This document shows positions 36,505-48,412 of a stretch of DNA of 64,000 nucleotides, one piece after another. Within the stretch, counting starts at the first letter, position 1; each line of letters starts with the position of its first letter. Under the pieces are notes generated by a model. That model had not been told where the DNA came from. It saw only the letters and a list, made by a program, of their open reading frames with translations, and ran no database searches. The DNA is from Flavobacteriales bacterium. GTDB lineage: Bacteria; Bacteroidota; Bacteroidia; Flavobacteriales; UBA1820. The translations under genes were made by a program, and so were the position numbers. The stretch spans positions 106,517 to 170,516 of the forward strand of contig QALN01000004.1 of assembly GCA_003150615.1 (NCBI GenBank). Direction: 5' to 3'.

Positions 36505-37980
36505 ATGAGCAAAAAACTTACCACACGCGCCGAGGATTATTCGCGCTGGTACAACGAACTGGTAGTACGCGCCGATTTGGCCGAACAGTCCGGCGTCAGG
36601 GGATGTATGGTGATAAAACCCTACGGATATGCCATATGGGAGAAAATGCACGATTACCTGGACAAGAAATTCAAGGAAACGGGCCACCAGAATGCGTATT
36701 TCCCGATATTCATTCCTAAATCGTATTTTTCGAAAGAAGCCCATCATGTGGACGGTTTCGCGAAAGAATGCGCAGTGGTGACGCATTACCGCCTCAAAAA
36801 CGCCGAGGACGGCAGCGGTATAGTGGTGGATCCGGATGCCAAACTCGAAGAGGAACTGATAGTGCGCCCGACTTCGGAGACCATAATATGGGACACATAC
36901 CGCCGGTGGATACAATCGTACCGCGACCTGCCGATACTGGTGAACCAGTGGGCCAATGTCGTGCGCTGGGAAATGCGCACCCGCTTGTTCCTGCGTACGG
37001 CCGAATTCCTGTGGCAGGAGGGACATACGGCACATGCCACAAAGGAAGAGGCCGTGGCCGAAGCTCGCAAGATGCTGGACGTATATGCCGATTTTGCCGA
37101 GAACGTGATGGCCGTGCCCGTGATAAAAGGGTACAAGACGCCTACCGAACGTTTCGCCGGAGCGGAGGATACTTATTGTATCGAAGCTATGATGCAGGAC
37201 GGCAAGGCCCTCCAGGCCGGTACTTCACACTTTTTGGGACAGAATTTCGCCAAAGCGTTCGATGTGAAATATTCGGACAAGGACAACAACATGAGTTACG
37301 TATGGGCTACTTCATGGGGGGTATCGACCCGCCTTATGGGTGCGCTTATAATGACGCATTCGGACGACAACGGGCTGGTACTGCCTCCTGCCCTGGCGCC
37401 GATAGAAGTTGTCATGGTGCCTATTTATAAAACCGGCGAGCAGTACGACGTGCTGTGCAAAAAACTGCACGAGACAGCCGCCGAACTGCGCAAGGCGGGG
37501 CTTAGCGTCAAGGTGGACGATGACGACAGCCAAAAACCTGGCTGGAAGTTCCACGAATATGAGCTCAAAGGTGTGCCTGTACGTATGGTGTTGGGACCGA
37601 ATGATTTGGAAAAAAATCAGTTCGAGGTTGCCCGCCGGGATACGATGGCAAAGGAATTCATGCCTATGGACAATATTGCTGAAAACATCAAGAAGCTGCT
37701 TGCCGACATACAGAAAAACCTGTTCGACAAGGCGGCTACTCTCCGTTCGCAGCGCACTTACAAGGTAGATACGTGGGACGAATTCGTCGATGTGATAGAG
37801 AACAAATCTGGTTTCGCCCTGGCACATTGGGACGGTTCTGCCGAAACGGAAGAGAAGATAAAAGAACTTACAAAGGCTACGATACGCTGCATACCGATGG
37901 ATGCTGTGGAAGAAGAGGGAAAGGACGTTCTGACAGGAAAACCTTCGTCGCGCCGTGTTGTCTTTGCAAAGGCTTATTAA
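36505..37980 (+). CDS. proS: prolyl-tRNA synthetase (eukaryote/archaeal type)
   Basis: Charges tRNA-Pro. 491 residues without the editing insertion of the usual bacterial type. Class II motif 2 is in [20 protein letters not shown] (about 156-176), motif 1 near [11 protein letters not shown], and motif 3 near [16 protein letters not shown] (about 272-288). The C-terminal anticodon-binding domain and an extra C-terminal domain end in the conserved aromatic KAY. This form is normal for Bacteroidetes. Confidence 0.96.
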   Translation: MSKKLTTRAEDYSRWYNELVVRADLAEQSGVRGCMVIKPYGYAIWEKMHDYLDKKFKETGHQNAYFPIFIPKSYFSKEAHHVDGFAKECAVVTHYRLKNAEDGSGIVVDPDAKLEEELIVRPTSETIIWDTYRRWIQSYRDLPILVNQWANVVRWEMRTRLFLRTAEFLWQEGHTAHATKEEAVAEARKMLDVYADFAENVMAVPVIKGYKTPTERFAGAEDTYCIEAMMQDGKALQAGTSHFLGQNFAKAFDVKYSDKDNNMSYVWATSWGVSTRLMGALIMTHSDDNGLVLPPALAPIEVVMVPIYKTGEQYDVLCKKLHETAAELRKAGLSVKVDDDDSQKPGWKFHEYELKGVPVRMVLGPNDLEKNQFEVARRDTMAKEFMPMDNIAENIKKLLADIQKNLFDKAATLRSQRTYKVDTWDEFVDVIENKSGFALAHWDGSAETEEKIKELTKATIRCIPMDAVEEEGKDVLTGKPSSRRVVFAKAY

Positions 37981-38004
37981 ACACATTAATTGCTGATATA
38001 AACG

Positions 38005-38036
38005 CAAAAAAGCCGCGCATTCGCGCGGCTTTTTTG
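38005..38036 (+). terminator. proS terminator
   Basis: gccgcgc/gcgcggc stem in an A-run/T-run, 25 bp after the proS stop; same core sequence as 33426-33459. Confidence 0.85.
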
Positions 38037-38114
38037 TATTTGCACGTGAAATAACCTTATAGCTCAATATGTAATGAAAATTCTACAAATGGTATTTTGT
38101 AATATTTAAATTGT

Positions 38115-38122
38115 TATATTTG
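38115..38122 (+). promoter_or_regulatory. promoter -7 element of the small secreted protein
   Basis: TATATTTG, 60 bp before the start at 38182; TTTG at 38096-38099 is 15 bp upstream. Confidence 0.5.
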
Positions 38123-38181
38123 CCGCAGACCACTTTGATCGTTGACTCATTGAGTAATTTATTTTTAAAACTATCTTAATT

Positions 38182-38571
38182 ATGAAACACAACATTTTAA
38201 AACGCGCCGCCGGCATAATGGTATTGTTTGCCGTGGCATTTGCAATCAGTTCGTTTACAGTAGTTCCGCAAACAACCGGAAAAGCACAGGATGCTCAGCA
38301 GGCACGCGGCGGTGGGCCTTACGATTATTTCATACATGCCACTGCCGAAGACACCTATGTCCAATTCGAATTGGCCGAAGGATGCTGGATAACGGTCCAG
38401 GATTATGAATATACATTCGAAGGAGGGATGGTCAGAATAATAATAGGCGCTAACAATAATCCGTATCCCAGGGAAATCAGCATCACTTTTTCAAGCGATT
38501 GCATGGGTATGGACCGCGTATTGCTGGTAGGTCAGGACGGTACGGAAGAGCCCTATAATCCGGAGAAATAA
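38182..38571 (+). CDS. small secreted protein, possibly BACON-like
   Basis: 129 residues. Signal peptide about 1-26 (basic start, then VLFAVAFAISSF). The mature part after a Q/A/G-rich linker is beta-rich, with WITVQDYEYTFEGG, VRIIIGANNNPYPREISITF and a terminal RVLLVGQDG, the spacing seen in BACON-type immunoglobulin-like domains of Bacteroidetes (W-I-x-V ... x-R-x-A-x-I-x-F ... V-x-Q). Two Cys may form a disulfide. Single-gene unit with its own promoter and terminator. Function unknown. Confidence 0.7.
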   Translation: MKHNILKRAAGIMVLFAVAFAISSFTVVPQTTGKAQDAQQARGGGPYDYFIHATAEDTYVQFELAEGCWITVQDYEYTFEGGMVRIIIGANNNPYPREISITFSSDCMGMDRVLLVGQDGTEEPYNPEK

Positions 38572-38618
38572 AACCCTTTCCAAAAACAGAACAAACTAAA
38601 ATCTAAGGTGGTTTTTTT

Positions 38619-38648
38619 CAGCCGGCGCAACAGCGCCGGCTGTTTTTT
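38619..38648. terminator. terminator between convergent genes
   Basis: cagccggcgc (38619-38628) pairs with gcgccggctg (38633-38642) followed by a T-run; a T-run on the left also serves the luxE-like gene. Confidence 0.85.
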
Positions 38649-38698
38649 ACGTATTGCCGCCATTGGTGACAATTAATACTATATGTAAATGAGTAGGA

Positions 38699-39706
38699 TC
38701 ATTCGGCGACCATCAGGTTGCATCCGCGTATATCCGAACCGGTAATGCGTCCGAGCACTTCGAATGTGCCGTCTTCGTGGTTTATACCAAGGTCTTCGGT
38801 GGATATGAAGCAGCAAGAGTCGATATTGGCCAGGTCGGTAACGTCTATGCCGCCGCGATGTCCCGTCCCGGCCAATGGCGACAACGGATCGTGGGCGTCG
38901 CGGATACGTATCCGCATCCAAGGCGGAGTGGTGTAAAGTCCTGCGCCTTTGGAGTACGCCTGGGACAAGAGTTCGGTCATGCCGTATTCCGAATGTATCG
39001 AACGCACGCCGAAACCTTCTTTTAAAATGGCATGCAGCTCTTCGCGAACCATTTCCTTGCGGCGGCCTTTCATTCCTCCTGTTTCCATGACTACGGCTGT
39101 TTCAGGTAATTTTACGCTGTATTTTTCCACGAAATCCAAAAGGGCGAAAGAAACACCGAGAAGTAGTATTTTCACTCCCGAAGACGATAGTTTTTCAAGT
39201 CTGTCGCGCAGCTCTTCGTGCTGGTACAGGAAGAAACCGCTTTCCGGGTGGCGGCTGCGTTTTATGAAACCGTCGGCCATAACTATCAGCGACGAGCCTT
39301 CGCGTTCCAGATAGGATGGCAAAAGCGCCAATACGGCGTAATCTTCCACCGGGCCGTAATGGAGTTCCCACGATGTGAAGAAACTGCGCCGGTACAATTC
39401 TAGGGACTTCACATAATGACGGCTTTGCGCCATGCCGGTCGTACCGCTTGAGGTGAACACTTCCTGCGGGATGAAACCGCCGGTTACGACTTTCATCGAT
39501 TTGAAAAGGCTTATGGGCAGAAAAGGTATTTTATGTATGCTGTCCACTGAGGCTGCATCGACGCCTAACGCTTTTATAAACCGTCCGTAAACATCGTTTT
39601 CAGCACTCTGGTATCTGAAGGCCTCCATTGCAAGCGCCTCGAAAGCCGCCGCATCCCCTTTCTTAAGGGAAAAAATCCTGTCCGCAAAAGAATTCGTATC
39701 GAACAT
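38699..39706 (-). CDS. LuxE/PaaK-like acyl-protein synthetase family enzyme
   Basis: 335 residues, AMP-forming adenylate enzyme fold. The ATP loop FTSSGTTG (about 85-92) is clear, as are KILLLGVSFALLDF and HSEYGMTELLSQ (about 237-248), which matches the A5 motif region; the end (STEDLGINHEDGTFEVLGRITGSDIRG) is the usual hinge. In lux systems LuxE activates fatty acids; no luxC or luxD neighbour exists here, so the substrate is unknown and could be an acyl group for a surface polymer. A consensus promoter lies at 39763-39794 on the minus strand. Confidence 0.85.
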   Translation of the reverse strand: MFDTNSFADRIFSLKKGDAAAFEALAMEAFRYQSAENDVYGRFIKALGVDAASVDSIHKIPFLPISLFKSMKVVTGGFIPQEVFTSSGTTGMAQSRHYVKSLELYRRSFFTSWELHYGPVEDYAVLALLPSYLEREGSSLIVMADGFIKRSRHPESGFFLYQHEELRDRLEKLSSSGVKILLLGVSFALLDFVEKYSVKLPETAVVMETGGMKGRRKEMVREELHAILKEGFGVRSIHSEYGMTELLSQAYSKGAGLYTTPPWMRIRIRDAHDPLSPLAGTGHRGGIDVTDLANIDSCCFISTEDLGINHEDGTFEVLGRITGSDIRGCNLMVAE

Positions 39707-39762
39707 CGCAATATTGTTTTAGATGCAACACTCTGCCGTTCAAAAATTGTCTTATTACACGG

Positions 39763-39794
39763 CAAATATACGCAAAGGGACGGGCGATATCAAA
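39763..39794 (-). promoter_or_regulatory. promoter of the luxE-like gene
   Basis: Minus strand TTTG (39791-39794), 20 bp spacer, TATATTTG (39763-39770), 57 bp before the start codon. Confidence 0.7.
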
Positions 39795-39936
39795 AAACAG
39801 TGCCTTATCCGGGATGCCATGTATCCAAAACCGCTCCGGCCGCAATATTGGCCAAAGCAGAGGATTGGATTATTTTTATTAAATTTACGCTTCCTTAAGC
39901 CGATAAATCGATAACCATAAAATACACAAGAAAAAG

Positions 39937-40968
39937 ATGAATTTAAAAAAACTGTTGTTAGCAGGGATAGTGGCTGTTATGGCCGTTTCCTGCGATAAAT
40001 ACGCAGACCTTCCTGACGGGATTTACGCTTCGGTGAAAACGGACAAGGGCACGGAACTGCTGCTCCGCCTGGATTACGAGAACACCCCGATGACGGTCGG
40101 CAATTTCGTTGCTTTAGCCGAAGGAACCATGAAAGGCGAACTTGATACCGCCTTTGCAGGGAAAAAATATTACGACGGACTGGTATTCCATCGTGTGATA
40201 CGCGGATTTATGATACAGGGCGGCGACCCCACCGGTACAGGTGCCGGAGGCCCCGGATACGAATTTCCTAACGAGACGTCGGATTCGATGAAACACCGTC
40301 CGGGCGTTATAGCGATGGCAAATGCAGGTCCGGACACCAACGGCTCTCAGTTCTACATCACGGAAGCCGAAACACCGTGGCTGGACGGCAATTACACAGT
40401 ATTCGGATGCCTTGTCAACCCCGAAGACGTATCGAAAGTCAGCACTGTGGAACAAGGCGACAGGATAAAGGAAGTGAAGATAATCCGCCGTGGGGAAAAA
40501 GCTGCCGATTGGGACGCTTACAAGGCTTTTTCGGAAAACAAGCCCCTGGTAGAAGCACGTAACAAAGCCATCGCCGAAGAAAAAGCTGCAGCCGTGAAAG
40601 CGGCGGTGGATGCGAAATTCGCCGATGCAACGGTTACCGAAAGCGGCCTTAAAGTTCTGGTGACCGAAAAAGGCAAAGGGCGCAGGTACAAGGCCGGAGA
40701 GCAGGCTACGGTACATTACACAGGAACGCTTGAAGACGGTACGATATTCGATTCGTCGGTAGCGCACGGCAAACCTTTTACCTTTACTTTAGGTCGTGGA
40801 GAGGTGATAAAAGGCTGGGACGAGGCCGTAGCCATGCTTCCCATAGGTACAAAAGCGACCGTTTATCTGCCTTCCGACCTGGCATACGGCCAGCGCGGGG
40901 CGGCCGGGGTTATACCTCCGGGAGCCAATCTGATATTCGATATCGAAATACTGGAACCACAGAAATAA
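39937..40968 (+). CDS. cyclophilin-FKBP fusion peptidyl-prolyl isomerase, lipoprotein
   Basis: 343 residues. Lipobox VAVSC (about Cys 19) predicts a periplasmic lipid-anchored foldase. Residues 30-190 are a cyclophilin domain ([19 protein letters not shown] with the catalytic Arg, NGSQFYIT); a charged helix (about 195-230) links to an FKBP domain (235-343; [44 protein letters not shown]). Two unrelated isomerase folds in one chain is uncommon. It is followed after 26 bp by a second fusion without a signal. Confidence 0.92.
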   Translation: MNLKKLLLAGIVAVMAVSCDKYADLPDGIYASVKTDKGTELLLRLDYENTPMTVGNFVALAEGTMKGELDTAFAGKKYYDGLVFHRVIRGFMIQGGDPTGTGAGGPGYEFPNETSDSMKHRPGVIAMANAGPDTNGSQFYITEAETPWLDGNYTVFGCLVNPEDVSKVSTVEQGDRIKEVKIIRRGEKAADWDAYKAFSENKPLVEARNKAIAEEKAAAVKAAVDAKFADATVTESGLKVLVTEKGKGRRYKAGEQATVHYTGTLEDGTIFDSSVAHGKPFTFTLGRGEVIKGWDEAVAMLPIGTKATVYLPSDLAYGQRGAAGVIPPGANLIFDIEILEPQK

Positions 40969-40994
40969 AGCAACTTAAAAAACGAACAATACAA

Positions 40995-41927
40995 ATGCAG
41001 GACGGACTTTACGCAAAAATACGCACATCCAAAGGCGACATACTGGTAAAGCTTGAGGATGAGAAAACTCCGGTTACGGTAGCCAATTTCGTGGGCCTTG
41101 CCGAAGGCTCGATTAAAAACACGGCAAAAAAAGAAGGTGAACCGTATTACGACGGACTGAAATTTCACCGTGTGATAAACGACTTCATGATACAGGGCGG
41201 CGACCCCAAAGGAACTGGCGCTGGCGGACCGGGATATCATTTCGACGATGAGTTCCATCCTTCGCTCAGACATGACGGACCGGGAGTGCTGTCCATGGCC
41301 AATGCCGGCCCCGGCACCAACGGCTCGCAGTTCTTCATAACGCACGTGGCTACACCATGGCTGGACGACAAACATACGGTATTCGGACGTGTGGTGGAAG
41401 GTCAGAATGTGGTTGATTCGATAGCTCAGGGCGATGAAATTAAAAGCGTCGAAATAATCCGCAAGGGGGAAAGAGCCGAAAAATTCGATGCTCCGGCAAT
41501 ATTCGCCAAAGCGGACGAGATAAAAAAGGAAAGACAGTTGGCCATTAAGAAGCAGATAGAAGATGAACTCGGCAGGCTTTCTCAGGGTTTTGAAAAAACT
41601 CCGAGCGGACTGCGCATACGCATAGACAAACCGGGAGAAGGCCCGAACGTAAAAGCCGGACAAGCGGCAACGGTACATTATACCGGTATGTTTCCTGACG
41701 GCAGGGTGTTCGATTCGTCTGTCCGCAGGAACGATCCGTTCACGTTTGTCGTTGGGCAGGGGCGCGTGATACCCGGCTGGGACGAAGCTCTCCAACACCT
41801 TAACAAAGGGGCTAAAGCTACCGTGATACTTCCTCCCGAACTGGCTTACGGGCAGTACGGAGCAGGCGGCGTGATACCGCCAAATGCCATACTCAAGTTC
41901 GAGATAGAAGTATTGGGAACTAAGTAA
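40995..41927 (+). CDS. cyclophilin-FKBP fusion peptidyl-prolyl isomerase, cytoplasmic form
   Basis: 310 residues, no signal peptide. Cyclophilin domain about 3-160 ([42 protein letters not shown]), a charged helical linker (about 160-200), FKBP domain about 203-310 ([45 protein letters not shown]). The layout matches the preceding gene domain for domain, so the pair is a duplication in which one copy gained or lost the export signal. Probably cotranscribed with it; closed by the hairpin at 41950. Confidence 0.92.
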   Translation: MQDGLYAKIRTSKGDILVKLEDEKTPVTVANFVGLAEGSIKNTAKKEGEPYYDGLKFHRVINDFMIQGGDPKGTGAGGPGYHFDDEFHPSLRHDGPGVLSMANAGPGTNGSQFFITHVATPWLDDKHTVFGRVVEGQNVVDSIAQGDEIKSVEIIRKGERAEKFDAPAIFAKADEIKKERQLAIKKQIEDELGRLSQGFEKTPSGLRIRIDKPGEGPNVKAGQAATVHYTGMFPDGRVFDSSVRRNDPFTFVVGQGRVIPGWDEALQHLNKGAKATVILPPELAYGQYGAGGVIPPNAILKFEIEVLGTK

Positions 41928-41949
41928 CAACAAAAAAACGGATGCAGAT

Positions 41950-41986
41950 AAAAACCGCCGCCTTTAACAGGACGGCGGTTTTTTTA
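41950..41986 (+). terminator. terminator of the immunophilin pair
   Basis: aaaccgccg (41952-41960) pairs with cggcggttt (41973-41981), followed by a T-run. Confidence 0.8.
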
Positions 41987-42092
41987 TAGAACATCGGTCA
42001 TCGGCAGCTTGATATTTTTTTCTGCTCACCGGTATAGGTCGGCACGGAAATTGTTTCGTAATTTTACGGGAAAATACTAAAATATTTATCTT

Positions 42093-42788
42093 ATGATGAT
42101 CAGGATACTGTCGTTCGTTTTGTCTTGCTTTGCTGTTCCCGCGTTGACAGCACAGACGGACCACAAACCATTAGCCCCGATTGATGGAATACATAGCCTT
42201 ACATATTCCATTTCTCTGAACGGTAATCAGTTAGGCACAAGGGTGAGGACTGTGAAAAACGTGGATACATGCGGTGATACTACCGTAGTCGAGCTGGAAT
42301 GTTCCGATACTATGTCCCCGGTATCAGGAAGCAAAACCGTCCATGAATCGATTGTGGCAACGAATGATACTACATTTTACCTGATAAAGGTGCCGAATGA
42401 ATTTTACGATCTGATGGAAAAGTCTGGCGCCGAAAACATAGTCTGTGAAACCGGTGATATGGCACTCCCGCATGATGTTAAAGTCGGCGACAGGCTTAAG
42501 GACTATTTCTTCAATGTGTCGGCAACCGTCAGGGGTAATGCTTTTTCCCAGTCCGTTAAAAGCACATGGCGTACTGTAATGGGAAAAAACGAAGTGGAAA
42601 CCCCGGCAGGAAAATTCGGCTGTATAACTGTAAAAGATGTGTTGGATGTAGGTCAGGGAGGCGGCAAAGTAACCCAGGTTACGGACTATTCGCCTGGCAT
42701 AGGAATAGTGAGGCAGGCGATTACAGCAGGTGATGGCGATTTTAAGATGGAGCAGGTATTTACGCTCGTTTCTTTGGACAAACGATAA
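42093..42788 (+). CDS. TapB/DUF3108-like secreted protein
   Basis: 231 residues, signal peptide 1-20 (ends LTAQ). The beta-rich body ends with VETPAGKFGCITVKD and DYSPGIGIVRQ, the pattern of TapB-like / DUF3108 proteins, in which a long beta sheet binds or measures something at the envelope. Function is not known. Single gene, convergent with the esterase. Confidence 0.7.
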   Translation: MMIRILSFVLSCFAVPALTAQTDHKPLAPIDGIHSLTYSISLNGNQLGTRVRTVKNVDTCGDTTVVELECSDTMSPVSGSKTVHESIVATNDTTFYLIKVPNEFYDLMEKSGAENIVCETGDMALPHDVKVGDRLKDYFFNVSATVRGNAFSQSVKSTWRTVMGKNEVETPAGKFGCITVKDVLDVGQGGGKVTQVTDYSPGIGIVRQAITAGDGDFKMEQVFTLVSLDKR

Positions 42789-42793
42789 CAAAC

Positions 42794-42828
42794 AAAAAAA
42801 TCCGCTCCATTCGGGGCGGATTTTTTTG
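42794..42828. terminator. bidirectional terminator
   Basis: aaaaatccgctcc / ggggcggattttt stem (42796-42827) between convergent genes. Confidence 0.8.
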
Positions 42829-42842
42829 TTTGTAAATGCCGG

Positions 42843-44135
42843 TTAGTCCATTCCGAACTGTGTCCTCAGCCATTTGACTCCTTCGTTGACATGCCATGGG
42901 TACAGCCAGTGGCCTGCATCGAGCGCCAGTTCCAGCCGTTTCGGGGCGTTTATCACGTTGTAGGCCGAAAAAGTGGAAGTGGGGCAGCACGTGAGATCGT
43001 TGAATCCCCACGAATAATATCCCGGAATATTTATAAAACGTGCGAAATTTACCGTATCGTAATATTTCGACGTGTTTATGCGTGCTTGTATATTGGTTTC
43101 GTTTTTATTGATGAACAGGTGCGGCCATCCTCCTGCGCGGCCGTTGTAATAGCCGGTAACGTCGCAGAAAGCGGGATAGTGGCATACCATGTATTTCACC
43201 CGGTCATCAAGCGAGGCGGTAACGATGGACAGCATGCCTCCCTGGCTGCCGCCGTAAACGGCAAGACGTTCCTTGTCGAACTTGTCGAGTGTAAAGAGAA
43301 AATCTACAGCCCTGACGCAACCCACATATACCTTTTTGTAGTAAAAAGTGTCGCGGTTGTCCAGTCCCATCGCAGCGTATCCGGCCAGCGAACCGCTCTG
43401 AAGCGCGGAATATATCTCCGGACTCTGATCAACCGGTATGCCGTGAATACCTATCTCAAACACTATCATACCTTCGTAAGCCAAAGGATTTGGTCCCGAA
43501 AAACCCCTTACGGATGCTCCCGGCAGCCTCAGCACCGCAGGGAAAGGGCCTTCGCCCTTCGGTATCGTCAGAACGCCGTACACGTAGTTGCCCCGGCGGT
43601 AGCTCTGAACGCGGACATAATAAACGTCGGCTTTATCGTTGCTTTTTTCCGGGCTGAATGTCATACGTATGTCCATAGGGACTTCGGATGCTTTTTTGAG
43701 AACATCGTCCCAATAGCTGCGGAAATCGTCGGGCAGGGTGGTTGTGGGTTTTATCGAATAAGGGTCGAAGCCTATCGTGGTATAACCCGAATAATTGCCG
43801 CACGGAAGTTCTACTGAGGCTTTTACGGTAACGAATCCCGGAGCTTTGGCGCCCGGTACTTTTATAGTCGCTTCACCGTTTTTGCCGGTTTTTACGCTTC
43901 CTTTGAACACGGCAGGCAATTTTTCAGGCCCGTATTCGTATTGCAGCGTTACACCCTGCAATTTCACATTGTCTTTTATGGCGTACAGGGTAAAATGCGC
44001 CTCTTCGCCTGGTTTATACACCCAATCCGCATGGTCGGGCGATACGACTACCGTCACGTACTGGCGCGCGGGTTGCGCATAACCTGAAACCATGACGGCC
44101 ATGAAAATGATAATTAACGATAATGTACGTTTCAT
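42843..44135 (-). CDS. secreted acetylxylan esterase family protein (CE7-like)
   Basis: 430 residues. Signal peptide 1-20 (ends SGYAQ), an N-terminal immunoglobulin-like domain (about 25-122), then an alpha/beta hydrolase with the nucleophile elbow GGSQGG (Ser 297), the oxyanion region and RDTFYYKKVYVGCVRAVDFL, which is the typical CE7 segment before it. The catalytic His is probably in LDAGHWLYP near the end. CE7 enzymes remove acetyl groups from xylan or small sugars. No glycoside hydrolase neighbours. Confidence 0.9.
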   Translation of the reverse strand: MKRTLSLIIIFMAVMVSGYAQPARQYVTVVVSPDHADWVYKPGEEAHFTLYAIKDNVKLQGVTLQYEYGPEKLPAVFKGSVKTGKNGEATIKVPGAKAPGFVTVKASVELPCGNYSGYTTIGFDPYSIKPTTTLPDDFRSYWDDVLKKASEVPMDIRMTFSPEKSNDKADVYYVRVQSYRRGNYVYGVLTIPKGEGPFPAVLRLPGASVRGFSGPNPLAYEGMIVFEIGIHGIPVDQSPEIYSALQSGSLAGYAAMGLDNRDTFYYKKVYVGCVRAVDFLFTLDKFDKERLAVYGGSQGGMLSIVTASLDDRVKYMVCHYPAFCDVTGYYNGRAGGWPHLFINKNETNIQARINTSKYYDTVNFARFINIPGYYSWGFNDLTCCPTSTFSAYNVINAPKRLELALDAGHWLYPWHVNEGVKWLRTQFGMD

Positions 44136-44218
44136 TGTGTTATATATTAGTGATTTTTAACATATTATGTACTGTGTGCTACTAAAGTACTTCAAGTGTG
44201 GAAAGAATGTGTTTGAAA

Positions 44219-46354
<2,136 letters not shown>

Positions 46355-46509
46355 TTACGAAAAGCGCGTTTATTTTCTTTAAGTTTGCATAAAAATAAGG
46401 CGGGAGATTGTTATGGACCTTTTAAAGAAAGCGGAAATAAGAAAATCGGCAACGCTGTTTAAACAATAACTTTTACAAAAGCAAAAAAACTATGGATACC
46501 GTTTACATC

Positions 46510-47445
46510 ATGCGCAGGACGTATCTTACAGTCATACTGAGCGTCGTTTTCTGTGCCTGTGCATTTTGCCGCGAGGCTCCAGGGAAAAACCGGATACGGA
46601 TGGCTTTTTACAATACGGAGAATATGTTCGACACGCTGGCCTCGAAGACATACGATGACGCCGAGTTCACGCCTTCCGGAAAAAACGCATGGGACGGGCG
46701 CAAATACCGCACCAAGATAAAAAATACGGCACGCGTACTTGCGGACATGAACGCCGACATTATAGGTCTGGCAGAAATAGAGAACGACGGCGTACTGGCC
46801 GACCTGGTGGGTTCATTGCCGGCGGGATACGGGTATGTGCATATGGAAACGGCCGACAACAGGGGGATAGACCCTGCGCTATTGTACAAAAAAGAAGTTT
46901 TCAGCCCTGTGTCGTGGACGCTGGAGGTGAGCCCTATGAACGAACGGGGTATCCTGCATGTAAAAGGCGTGCTGAAAACCACAGGAGATACGCTGCACGT
47001 GATGGTAAATCACTGGACTTCGCGCTATATGGGACAGAAAGCGACGGAAGCCTCACGGGTGGATATGGGACGGCTTTCGGCTGAAACGGCCAATGCTATC
47101 CTTTCGTCAAACCCTCATGCGCTTATTTTCGCCTGCGGCGACCTTAACGACGATCCGTACGATGTGTCGGTACAGACTTTGCTCCGCCTGTCCCCGCAAA
47201 TGCGCAGCCACAGCGATGCAGCAAAAACACCCGGATACTATTATCAGAAACAATGGTATTCGTTTGACCAGATTTTTACTAATTTTGCGCCTGAAGGATC
47301 GATGATGTCCGTATTCCGCCGGCCGTATATGCTTACAGACGGTGGAGTGCCGCTCAGGACATTCCAGGGACCGGTGTACAAAGGAGGGTACAGCGACCAC
47401 CTGCCTGTTTTCATAGATGTGGAAATAAGTGATTTAAAACAATAG
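46510..47445 (+). CDS. secreted endonuclease/exonuclease/phosphatase family protein
   Basis: 311 residues from the Met at 46510 (MRRTYLTV), which gives a good signal peptide; an ATG at 46492 adds six residues. EEP fold landmarks: FYNTENMFDT (Asn and Glu metal site), IIGLAEIEND (catalytic Glu), VNHWTSR, FACGDLNDDPYD (Asp-x-Asn), and the final SDHLPVFIDV (Asp-His). Targets could be nucleic acid, phosphoinositide-like or lipid phosphates. The glycosidase gene follows after 15 bp. Confidence 0.9.
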   Translation: MRRTYLTVILSVVFCACAFCREAPGKNRIRMAFYNTENMFDTLASKTYDDAEFTPSGKNAWDGRKYRTKIKNTARVLADMNADIIGLAEIENDGVLADLVGSLPAGYGYVHMETADNRGIDPALLYKKEVFSPVSWTLEVSPMNERGILHVKGVLKTTGDTLHVMVNHWTSRYMGQKATEASRVDMGRLSAETANAILSSNPHALIFACGDLNDDPYDVSVQTLLRLSPQMRSHSDAAKTPGYYYQKQWYSFDQIFTNFAPEGSMMSVFRRPYMLTDGGVPLRTFQGPVYKGGYSDHLPVFIDVEISDLKQ

Positions 47446-47460
47446 ATAAAACTAATTAAA

Positions 47461-48327
47461 ATGCTCAAAAAGAAAACATTACTTTTAACAATCGCGCTGT
47501 TTGCCGCATCTGCGGGACTATGGGCGCAGCAAAACGATTCGCTAACGTTCGCCAAGGCTAAATGGGATACCAAAAAAGTAGCCAAAGGCATCGTATGGAA
47601 ACAATATCACTTTAAGGACGCAGAGAAAATATTCGGAGCCGAAGAGTTCGTAAACGTGATAGAGATAGACCAGAAAAAAACCAAAAAGCGTTTTGCGTTT
47701 TACCACAAGCCGGAGAATCTTTCCCGCACGAGCAACGCCGCAATTGAAAAGGACGCGGTAGTGGCAATTAACGGCACGTTTTACAACATGCGTCCTCCGT
47801 ACAACTCCGTTTGCTTTTTCAAAGTGGACGGCCGGATAATATACGCCCGTAAAGGCAATATGGCCGACCGCGAAAACGGTACGGTACTCATAGACGGAAA
47901 AGGGCGCCTGTCGCTCTCCGCTGTAGACGGCACGGAAGACAAATGGGAGGAAAAACAGGATGCCCCCTCTATGATGAGTTCCGGCCCTATGCTGGTAGAC
48001 GGCTCCAAGCGCATAGAACTGTCCAAATCATCGTTCAATACCCTGCGTCATCCGCGTACGGCCATAGCTACGGACGGCAACAAAGTTTACCTGATAACGG
48101 TGGACGGCCGTTCCAAAGGCAATTCGCTGGGGGTAAACCTTAACGAACTGGCTTCGATGCTCATATGGCTCGGAGCCGAGAAAGGGCTGAATCTGGATGG
48201 CGGCGGATCGACAACGATGTACGTGAAAGGAGAGCCGGAAAACGGCATAGTAAACCGTCCGAGCGACAACCAGAAATTCGACAATAAAGGAGAACGGCGC
48301 GTGGCGAATTCCATCCTCCTGCTCTGA
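47461..48327 (+). CDS. secreted phosphodiester glycosidase family protein
   Basis: 288 residues. Signal peptide 1-22 (ends GLWAQ). NAGPA-type fold (PF09992): AINGTFYNM (about 101-109), SSGPMLVDG, HPRTAIATDGNKVYLITVDGR (about 198-218) and NLDGGGSTTM (about 242-251) are all present. Members cleave GlcNAc-1-phosphodiesters or act on polysaccharide phosphodiesters (family knowledge). Cotranscribed with the EEP gene 15 bp upstream, so both may act on envelope phosphodiesters (inference). Confidence 0.92.
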   Translation: MLKKKTLLLTIALFAASAGLWAQQNDSLTFAKAKWDTKKVAKGIVWKQYHFKDAEKIFGAEEFVNVIEIDQKKTKKRFAFYHKPENLSRTSNAAIEKDAVVAINGTFYNMRPPYNSVCFFKVDGRIIYARKGNMADRENGTVLIDGKGRLSLSAVDGTEDKWEEKQDAPSMMSSGPMLVDGSKRIELSKSSFNTLRHPRTAIATDGNKVYLITVDGRSKGNSLGVNLNELASMLIWLGAEKGLNLDGGGSTTMYVKGEPENGIVNRPSDNQKFDNKGERRVANSILLL

Positions 48328-48412
48328 TAAAAAATATACAAGCGTACGGGGCGGATGCCCCGTAGCTTTTTAACCGCAAATGCGCAACACGAGGCGCAAT
48401 AATGATGTCGAT

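Noticed and set aside
40863..41933. 356-codon minus-strand frame opposite the second immunophilin gene
   Set aside because: Antisense shadow of a conserved gene; no recognisable features.
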